From Dryas octopetala (taxonomy: Eukaryota > Streptophyta > Magnoliopsida > Rosales > Rosaceae), in contig OY992832.1 of the NCBI GenBank assembly GCA_963921425.1, positions 27,059,489 to 27,123,488 of the forward strand: a stretch of 64,000 nucleotides of DNA. Direction: 5' to 3'. Shown here piece after piece: positions 55,057 through 64,000 of this stretch (within the stretch, counting starts at the first letter, position 1; each line of letters starts with the position of its first letter). Both the position numbers and the translations under genes were made by a program. A model generated the notes under the pieces. That model was not told the DNA's origin and did not search any database. It saw only the letters and a program-made list of their open reading frames with translations.

Positions 55057-57188
55057 ATGAACCCTGAGCTTGTTGCTAGGTTGGAGAGGCTCAAGAACGA
55101 AGCTTTAGGTGCATCACAAGTCAGCCCGCAACCTAGTGCATCAGATTCGAGTAGTGAAGAGACTGAGGGTGTCGACATGGCTGAAGCAAATGAGATGGTG
55201 CCGCAGCCCCTGAGCCACTTTTCAGCGCCTTCGCTGCCCACTCAACCATCGTGCATTCGGTATGCCACCATAGCCACTGATTTCGAAATCAAGAGTGGTC
55301 AGATTCACTTGTTGCCGAGCTACCATGGGCTGAATGGGGAGGATCCGATCCACTTTTTGAAGGAGTTTTCCGGGGTTTGTGAAGCCGCACAATTGAGGGG
55401 CCTGAATGCTGATCAGTACCGTTTTGAGGATGTTCCCTTTTGCGCTTAAGGACAAGGCAAAGAGGTGGTATTATTCGCTGCCCAGTGGTTCCATTTCGAC
55501 ATGGGATGACCTTTCGAGCAAGTTTTTGAACAAGTTCTATTCCATTTCCAAGACAAATTCGATTCGGAAGGAGATCCTTGGATTTGTGCAGAAAGCGGAC
55601 GAGCCATTCCATGAGACTTGGGACAGATTCAATGAGTTACTTACTAGCTGCCCACACCATAACCTATCTCCTTGGTATGTGATTTGTTGTTTATATCAGG
55701 GATTATTGGAGAGAGACCAAGCCAAGGTGGATTCGGCATGTGGTGGTGCATTTATGTCAAAAAAGGAGGATGAGGCTACAGAATTGTTTGAGTCGCTTTC
55801 TTTGAGTTCTCAACAATGGGATTCCAATTGTGCAAGAGGAGGACCAAAGAGAGGGTTATATGAGGTAGCTGATGTGCCGAACACCATGGAGGGACAGATT
55901 TTGGAAATCAAGACTATGGTGCAGAAGTTATCTTTGGCTCAAGAGAAGATGATGAGTGCGCAAGTACAAGGGGGTGACGTGGAACAAGTGAACCAGGTTG
56001 GGAGCTATCCTAGTGTGCCGTATGACCCATATTCCAACACTTACAACCCTGGATGGAAGAACAACCCGAATTTCAGGTGGAGCAACAACAATGGACAGCA
56101 AGCTAGTGGGAGCACCAACAAGCCGTATGTGCACCCTAATGCCGAGAGATCTAGTTTGGAGGACAAGATTGCTCAGATTGCTCAAAGCACCACTTCCCTT
56201 GCCCAAAGCACCAATGCCTTCATGAGCCGTACCGAGCAGCAGATGCAAGCCAATTCGAAGGCTATTGCACACTTGGAGAGTCAAATGGGTCAGATTGCCA
56301 CTACTTTGGGTCAGAGAGAGAAGGGGAAGTTGCCAAGTCAGCCCATTGTCAACCCGAAGAATGAGGAGCATGTAAATGCTATTTTGAGGACTACTCCAAG
56401 AAAGAGAGTTAGAGTGATTAAGACTAAGGAGGTGATTGAGATCATGGATAGTGAGGAAGAGGAGGATCCAGAAATGATAGAGGAGAAAGCTGATACACGT
56501 GCGATTCCCCCTCATTCCGGACATCGACATCAACAAATTTCCAGCAACCATGAGGGAGTTGAAGTCTATTGAGAAGAAGGTTGAGGAGCAAGGGCATAGT
56601 CACAACGTTCCTAGGGAGATTTGTGGTTATCTCTTTGCATCTTTTCCAAGCAAGAAGAAGGATCCGGGCTCGTTAGTCATACCATGCAGCATAGGGGAGC
56701 ATAAGATCGCCAATGCCTTAGTTGACAATGGCTCAGCTATCAATGTCATGCCGCTGGTTGTGTTTGAGAGGCTTGGATTTAAGGAGGCTGATTTGCAACC
56801 ATTTGATGTGGACATTCGCTTCGCCAACTCTTCAGCCCAAAAAGCTTGTGGTATGCTTGTGGATGTTTTGGTTAAATGTCGTAAATTATTAATCCCCTCT
56901 GATTTCATAGTGCTAGATGTGCCGAGAATTCCGGGCGACGTCTCTATTATTCTTGGGAGACCATTTTTGTGCACCTCTAACATGGAGTACAAAGCATTGG
57001 AGAGCACCATGAAGATTCGGTACTACACCAAGCAAGAGGTGTATTTGCTCACTTCCGAGATGCCAGAAAACGAGGAGATCACTTTTTATGGAGAGGAGAA
57101 GTCAGAGATGGAGAGCTTCTTCAGTTCGTTCCTAGGGAGTGCCGAGAGTAGTAATGGCAAAAAGAAGAAGAGGAAAGGACGCAAGTAA
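55057..57188 (+). pseudogene. Gag with retropepsin-like domain, broken copy
   Basis: It covers the whole gag from MNPELVARLERLKNE to the basic tail, with the same domain order as the open copies, but is broken in about two places. It shows a few family-specific residues (SAQVQGGDVEQ). A fossil copy. Confidence 0.87.
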
Positions 57189-59208
57189 GGAGAAGGCAAT
57201 GTCAGGCTGAAGACAGAAAAACAAGCGCTTATTGGGAGGCAACCCAAGTTTTTGTTTCGAATAATGGAGGAGGAGTCATCGAGGACCAAGGAGGCCGCGC
57301 CTACCCTTGGAGTGTCCACGCTTGCGTACGCAAGTAAACAGTTTCTTTATTTCGCTTCATAAGACAATTTTTCATTTTGGTGTGTTTATTTGGTTTTGGA
57401 TATTTGCAATTTTCCGTTTTGCTTAATTTGATCATTCTTGCATTTATTTCATATACATTGAGGGCAATGTATCATTTAAGTGTGGGGGGAAAGCCAATTG
57501 TCGTTTGTTAGTGTTTTTAGGTTAGAACAAGTGTTTAGAGTGTTTTAAGTGTTTTTGAGTGTTTTTAGAAAAAAGAAAAAAAAATTTCGTTTTTAGTGTT
57601 TTTAGGTTAGGAAAAAAAAAACTTTTTCTTTTGTTTTTAAACTTAGGGTGTCAAAACCCACATCAAAATGCACGTTTTCGTTAGATCTCATTCACCTTAG
57701 TGATGGATGTGATTCTTTAGAAGTGTGCGACATTGTTTTAAAAACAAAAAGTTTTTAAGTCATTTTGGTTGTTTCAGGTCGTTTTAAGTCCCCAACTAAT
57801 TGATTTGAGTGTGCATGATTGTTATGAGCATGTTTTAGTATTGTGTGTATATATGGTGTTCTTTTCATTCTAATAGTGTTCCATAACATATCTTGCAATT
57901 CTATGTCATTTGGCCTTGTTGATATGAATTTAGGTTGTGATTAGCATTACTAATGACTATATGCATAATAGAGTAGACTTGCATGACCTAAGTGAGCTTT
58001 TGAGCCCTGTTCTTCAATTCTTGAGTGTTGCGCGCCACTCTGTTTCTATCATTGTCATATAAGTCGTTGTTTTGATCTCATTATCTTTCATTTGGTCATT
58101 TGCTTGGAATATGCATAATCTTGAATCAATGAGCTAGAACTCTTTTCTTGTGTACACAAAGCATGTCGTATTTGCATAACTCTTGAGAAATGAATTTAGG
58201 CCCTGTTTGTGTACCCCATAGCCTGAAAACCTACCCATTACATGTTTTATCCTTAGTTACCCATTTTGAGCCTTTTAAGCCGTTTTCTTTGTTACCCCAT
58301 ACCAAACCCTAAGTTTGGGGGTGCTACACCCCTTCTACCCGTTTTACCCGTTTTATGGTATTGCAAGTTGTTTATATGTTGATTGAGGTAAAAAAAAGTG
58401 AAAATGCATAGCTTGTACAAGAATGTGTCAGAAAAGTATGTATGCCGTGCCCAAAGAAAAGAAAAAGAAAAGAAATCAAAGAAAAGAGATGGGACGGTTT
58501 CAAAAAAAAAAAAAAAAAAAAGTGAGCAAAAAGAGTTCAAAGTAAGCTATGAAGTGCAAAGAAGCAAAGTGTACCTCAGAATGTTCTATTGATGCTTGCA
58601 ATTCCATGAATTTAGCCCTTTGTGTTTCCATTTCATTTCAATATCCCATCCTAGCCTAAGCCTTCATTATAACCCTATTAAAGCCCTAGCTGATCTCAAG
58701 AGGTGTGTATTATACTTATGTGGAGTCTATTTAAGAAGGGAGCCTATGGTTATTGATTCTATTTCGAGCATTTGAATTCCTTTCATGAGATCAGTATTTC
58801 TTTCTAAAATGTGCCTTTATTTCATGTACATATGTGAGCTAATTGTTTTTGTTACATATTTCCTCTCACATATACTTTTGAGTGCACATATCAACCCAAT
58901 TCTTGAGTGTCTATCATTGAGAGTATGCCATAGTGAGGATTGGAGTTGAATCTATTATGTATGTATTGATTTAGTTTTGTTTGTCTAACACTTGGATTTG
59001 TGTCAAGGATGGCCTATATGACAATAGAGGAGCGAGGTATGTTATTTGAAATGTTATTAGAATTTGAAGAATACAATTTATATGCCTTGCTTTCTTATAT
59101 GATTAATCGTTGTGCGCATGAATTCAGTTGTTGGGATGTTGGAGTCAGTCTTGAGTCTTTTCTTTCCTTTATTTGCTCGAGGACTAGCAAAATCTAAGTT
59201 TGGGGGTG
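57189..59208 (+). other. 3' non-coding tail of the nested element
   Basis: Hairpin and polypurine-like module near 57461-57500, internal tract near 58309-58323 (reads GGGGGTGCTACACC, as in the gag-less subfamily), purine-rich stretch near 58455-58530, terminal tract ending at 59208. No gene visible. Confidence 0.75.
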
Positions 59209-61609
59209 TGATGAGTGTGCATTTTGCATCACTTTATGATACTAATTCCTTAACCTAGAGTGTTAGAACTCGATATTTTGTGTTTCTTGTCTTGTTTTTG
59301 TGTTTTCAGGTCAAATGAAGCAGAAATGAGAAAAAGAAGCAAATGGAGCCATTTTGGGGCATTTCCTGGTCAAACCAGGAAAACGAGTGAAATCCTGGTC
59401 AAACCAGGAAAAGTGCAGAAATCCTAGTCGAATGAGGATTCCTAGTCACACTAGGAAACATCAAGTCCAGAACCATCAATTGCAGAGCCAGAAATGTGAA
59501 ATCCTGATTCGAACAGGAAATCATGGTTGAACTAGGAAATCTAACCCAACTAGGGAAAGGAGTCCTAGTGACACTAGGAGACCCTAGGGGCATCATGGTC
59601 ATTACGAGAAGTCGAAATGGATAAGGAATCTCTCATTTTCAAGGAATCCTAGTTGCACCAGGAAATGTTTTTCAAGGTTCCAGAAGCTTCCAGAAGGTGG
59701 TGGACATCCATGGAAATGAATGGGGGAAGAAATGAATTTGAATTCAAATGGAAATGAGGGGCAAAATGGGAAGTCAAAAGTGGAGGGCCCATGGGCCCTA
59801 GGGATGCCGAACCAAGTGGGCCATGCATGCACATGCAAGGGCCCAAACCCTAGCAGCCCAAAAGCCATACGCAAGGAGGAAGAAGGCAGCCCATGCATGC
59901 GCATGCATGCCATGCAAACCCTAGCAAGACAAGGGGCCATGCGCAAGCCCAAGGTGACAAGCCCAAGATGGAAGCCCATGGAGTAAAACCCTAGCCCATC
60001 TTGTGCAAGTAACTGAAGCCCAACATGGAAGCTCAACATGCAAGCCCAAAGCCCAAGGCTACCAGCCCATGCGCCAAGGAGGGACCCTAGCTAGGCTAGG
60101 CGTGAGCCACTTAAGCCCAAAGGGGGAAGCCCAACACGCAAGGCCTAGTTCAGCTAGCCCTAGCTGAAGCCGCAAGCAACTAGGAAAGGGAAACCCTAGC
60201 AGCCGCAAGCTTCAGCCTCCTTGCCTCTCAAGGAATGTTCCCCTATTTAAACCCCCTTCATTCAGAACCCTAGCATCACTTCTCACTTCCTACACTCCAG
60301 CCGAAATTTCTTTAGTCTTTAGTTTATTTTTCTGTTCTAGGTTTTTATTGTCAGATTTTAGTTTTGTTCTTGTGAGGGCTAGCCGAAGGTTGAGATAGAG
60401 ATAGGAGTGGCGTGGCTGCAAGGAAGAGCACCCCTAAGCCGCAAGCCCTAGCTCACCATAGCCGTGAGCCAATTGCTTGTGCAAGATGCCTTCTCTTCCT
60501 TGTCTTGCCGCAGCCCCTTCCCCTTGCTTCTTTTGATTTTTGTTATAGTTTCTTCTTTTATTGTTGGATTGTGCCTCTGAATCTATTTAATTAATTTGCT
60601 GGATTTATTTAGTTTGTCTCTTTATTTCTTTTAGTGCATGGTTCTGATTCCATTTAATTTATGCAACTTGATTTAGTTGTTTAGTTTATGTTCTTAAGTT
60701 TGTTTAATTTGCGTTTCTGATTTCCGTTAACAATCATGAATTGGGATTTTATTTATTGGTTGCTGTTTTGTTTTTATTTGTTTTATTTAATTATGTAGGT
60801 TAGTTATTTTATCTTGCATGTTAGTCGTAGGTCGATTAATGGATTCGTATGCTTTAACAAATCGTTTATCCGTCTCTTGGTCTGTTAGTTTGATGTTTGC
60901 GCGTATTAAATTTCCACTATCTATTAGAACCCCCGTCACTAGTTGTTTGCATCCTTTGACTGGCCACCTTAGGGTAATTGCATCTAGTTTATCCGTTAGG
61001 TTTAGCTGTGAAATAGTCAAAGACACTAAACCACAAGTAACAAGGGAATAAGGGATTATTCTTGGTAGTGGGGTTGGGCGACCTCTATAAGGAAATAGTC
61101 AAAGCTTATATGTTGTGCATGTTTGACGTTCTCATAAAACTTAATGACTCCTGCATGGGTAACAGCTGCCTTAGCTTGAACTAGGGAACATGTAGGTTAA
61201 CTAGCTAAGGAAGACCCAAGAAGCTCTTAGTTTATGCATTAGGAGAACAATGGCGAGAAAGTAACTAGCCAAACCTTTTTAGCTGTCAAACTTTAATATG
61301 TTGTGTTCAAATTAACTGTCATAGCCTTGGATGGTTATTGCATGCTTATCTGTTTTGAAACTGAAAACTTAACATTGCAAGATAGAATAATGGGTGTGTG
61401 CGTGTGGTGGTGTGTGCGTGTGTTCCATCTTTCAAAAACCCCCCATTTAGTTATTCTAGTGATTAATTGCATTGATTTACTGTATATTAACCATTCCCTG
61501 TGGGATCGACCTCGTGCTTGTACGCTTTGCTACTGATGCGATTCGTGCACTTGCGAGTAAACTTAGAATGAGATAATTGTTTATTTTGTTCTAAGAAAAC
61601 ACATCAACA
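59209..61609 (+). repeat. LTR6 (2401 bp)
   Basis: 3' LTR of the nested element, ending CATCAACA followed by the duplication ACCCT. Differs from LTR5 in about 20 positions plus short length changes in the TG-rich stretch near 61391-61425. Confidence 0.93.
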
Positions 61610-61614
61610 ACCCT

Positions 61615-62206
61615 TGACCATTGACTTTAACTTCCCATTTTGCCCTTCATTTCCATTTGAATTTGAATTCATTTCTTCCCTCCATTCATTTTCATGAATG
61701 TCCACCACCTTCTTGAAGCTTCTGGAACCTTGACTTTGTAGAGTTGACTTTGACCAACATTTCTTGATGCAACTAGGATTTCTTGGAAATGAAGGATTCC
61801 TTATCCATTTTGACTCCTCGTAATGACCATATTGCCCCTGGGGTCTCCTACTGTCATTAGGACTCCTTTCCCTAGTAGGGTTAGGTTTCCTAGTTCAACC
61901 AGGATTTCTTGTTTCAATAAGGATTTCTCTTTTCTGGCTCCACAATGATGGTTCTGGACTTGATGTTTCCTAGTGTGACTAGGAATCCTCACTTGACTAG
62001 GATTTCTGCATTTTTCCTGGTTTGACCAGGATTTCACTCGTTTGACTAGGAAATGTCCCAAAATGTCTCCATTTGCTTCCTTTTCTTATTTCTTCTTCAT
62101 TTGACCTGAAAATACAAAAACAAGACAAGAAACACAAAATATCGAGTTCTAACATTCTAGGTTAAGAAATTAATATCATAAAGTGATGCAAAATGCACAC
62201 TCATCA
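61615..62206 (-). repeat. Minus-strand LTR, right part
   Basis: Continues the LTR broken at 52487, with TGACCATTGACTTTAACTTC following on from the left part as in other minus-strand copies. It contains the short-hairpin array (about 61840-62050) and ends ...CACTCATCA at 62206, next to the polypurine tract. Confidence 0.85.
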
Positions 62207-63819
62207 CACCCTCAAACTTAGATTTTGCTAGTCCTTGCGCAAATAAAATAAAGAAAAGACTCAAGACTGACTCTAACATCCCAACAACTGAATTCATGCG
62301 CACAACCATTAATCACATAGGAAAGCAAGGCATATAAGTTGCATTCTCCAAATTCTAATAATGTTTCAAATAACATACCTCGCTCCTCTATTGTCATATA
62401 GGCCATCATTGACACAAATCCAAGTGTTAGGCAAACAAAACTAAATCAATACATACACAGTAAATTCAACTCCAATCCTCACTATGGCATACTCTCAATG
62501 ATAAACACTCAAGAATTGGGTTAATATGTGCACTCAAAAGTATATGTGAGAGGAAATATGTAACAAAAACAATTGGCTCCCATAAGTACATGAAATAACG
62601 GCACATTTAGAAAGAAATACTGGTCTCATGGAAAGGAATCCAAATGCTTGAAATAGAATCAATGACCATAGGCTCTTTTCTCAAATAGACTCCACATAAG
62701 TAAAATACACACCTCTTGAGATCAGCTAGGGCTTAAATAGGGTTATAATGAAGGTTTAGGCTAGGATAGGGTATTGAAAAGAAAGGAAAATACAAAGGGC
62801 AAAATCCATGGAATTGCAAGCCTTAATAGAACATTCTGAGGTATACCTTGCTTCATAGCTCAATTTGAACTCTTTTTGCTCACTTTTTCTTTTAAAACCG
62901 CCCCATCTCTTTTCTTAGATTTCTTTTCTTTGGGCACGGCATACATAATTTTCTGACACATTTTTGTATAAGCTAAGCATTTTCACTTCTTTTTCACCTC
63001 AATCAACATGTAAACACATTGCAACACCATAAATAGGGTAAAACGGGTAAAAGGGGTGTAACAACCCCAAACTTAGGGTTTGATATGGGGTAACAAAGAA
63101 AACGGCTTAAAAGGCTCAAAATGGGTAACTAAGGATAAAACATGTAATGGGTAGGTTTCAGGCTATGGGGTACACAAACAGGGCCTAAATTCATTTCTCA
63201 AGAGTTATGCATCTACCACATGCTTTGTGTACACAAGAAAAGAGTTCTAGCTCATTGATTCAAGATTATGCATATTCCAAGAAAATGACCAAATGAAAGA
63301 TAATGAGATCAAAACAACGACTTATATGACAATGATAGAATAAGAGTGGCGCGCAACACTCAAAAATTTAAGAACAGGGCTCAAAAGCTCACTTAGGTCA
63401 TGCAAGTCTACTCTATTATGCATATAATCATTAGAAATGCTAATCACCACCTAAATTCGTATCAACAAGGCCAAATGACATAGAATTGCTAGATATGTTA
63501 CGGATCACTCTTAGAATGAAAAGAACACCAAATATACACACAATACTTAAACATGCTCATAACAATCATGCACAATCAAATCAATTAGTTGGGGACTCAA
63601 AACCATCTAAAACACCCAAAACGACTCAAAAACTTTGTTTTTTTTAAAACAATGTCGCACACTTCTAAAGAGTCACATCCATCACTAAGGTGGATGAAAT
63701 CTAAAGAAAACGTGCATTTTGATGTGAGTTTTGATACCCTAAGTTTAAAAACCAAAGTAAAAGTTTTTCCTAACCTAAAAACACCAAAAACGAAAATTTT
63801 TTTCTTCTTTTTCTAAAAA
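62207..63819 (-). other. Internal non-coding region of the host minus-strand element
   Basis: In element order this is the 3' tail up to the LTR: purine-rich tract (complement of about 62860-62935), internal polypurine tract (about 63063-63077), terminal hairpin and tract (62207-62245). It is closer to the gag-bearing tails (for example the 63340-63420 stretch) than to the gag-less ones. No gene visible. Confidence 0.75.
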
Positions 63820-64000
63820 CATTTTGATGGGAATCACACGTGTATCCACTTTCTCTTCAATCATGTCTGGATCCTCTTCTTCCTCACTATCCATGATCTC
63901 CATCACCTCCTTAGTCTTGATTACTCTAACTCTTTTTCTTGGAGTTGTCCTCAGAGTAGCATTTACATGCTCCTCATTCTTCGGGTTGACGACGGGCTGA
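63820..64000 (-). pseudogene. Gag fragment of the minus-strand element
   Basis: The minus strand reads PKNEEHVNATLRTTPRKR followed by an acidic DSEEEEDPDM stretch, matching about residues 430-487 of the open gag copies. It continues past the window edge. It shows that the element split by the nested insertion was a gag-bearing type; the copy is broken. Confidence 0.78.

Larger units (their letters stand above)
52488..61609 (+). mobile_element. Nested gag-bearing LTR retrotransposon with target duplication
   Basis: A structurally complete copy: LTR5 (52488-54873), primer site (54880-54897), gag region (55057-57188), 3' tail, polypurine tract ending at 59208, LTR6 (59209-61609). It lies inside a minus-strand LTR of the same superfamily. 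About 20 LTR differences by hand count, roughly 0.8-0.9%, point to an insertion a few hundred thousand years old at commonly used plant rates. It has no pol. Confidence 0.92.

Overview
The window is repeat DNA from a plant nuclear genome, probably a flowering plant and probably pericentromeric or other heterochromatin. Three things point there: nested Ty3/Gypsy-type LTR retrotransposons primed by tRNA-Asp, an endogenous pararetrovirus (Caulimoviridae), and LTR promoters rich in plant motifs (RY repeats, telo-boxes). I found no host gene, tRNA, rRNA or CRISPR array. Almost every base can be placed in a mobile element. Most short open frames are chance frames inside LTRs and look conserved only because the copies are young.

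Two related non-autonomous subfamilies dominate. Both have TG...CA LTRs of about 2.3-2.5 kb, a tRNA-Asp primer site a few bases inside the LTR, and a polypurine tract reading CTAAGTTTGGGGGTG. The gag-bearing subfamily (plus strand) has an internal region of about 4.34 kb with one 712-codon gag plus retropepsin-like frame and no reverse transcriptase or integrase. This resembles the TR-GAG class. The second subfamily (minus strand, left end) has an internal region of only about 2.24 kb with no gag, but keeps the same 3' non-coding segment.

Layout. 1-13649: minus-strand tandem array of gag-less elements, LTR-int-LTR-int-LTR-int-LTR fragment. 13650-14315: lone LTR of another Gypsy lineage. 14316-16518: minus-strand Athila-like gag-protease-RT remnant. 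16519-22668: minus-strand pararetrovirus with a long polyprotein frame and a second, overlapping frame of unknown function; it ends on a tRNA-Met primer site. 22669-23857: pieces of two divergent LTRs. 23858-49918: plus-strand tandem array with four LTRs and three internal regions, the middle one holding three gag copies in a row. 49919-50702: plus-strand gag-protease remnant. 50703-50900: minus-strand LTR tip. 50901-62206: minus-strand LTR split by a complete plus-strand gag element (52488-61609, target duplication ACCCT). 62207-64000: internal region of the minus-strand element, running off the window.

Hand counts of LTR differences (not alignments) suggest recent activity: about 6 between LTR3 and LTR4, 16 between LTR1 and LTR2, 20 between LTR5 and LTR6, each over about 2.4 kb. 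The most interesting signals are non-coding: repeated hairpin-plus-polypurine modules, an array of short covarying hairpins in the LTR, a strongly kept 67-bp block near the LTR 3' end, and a pararetrovirus whose two ends fall on retroelement landmarks.
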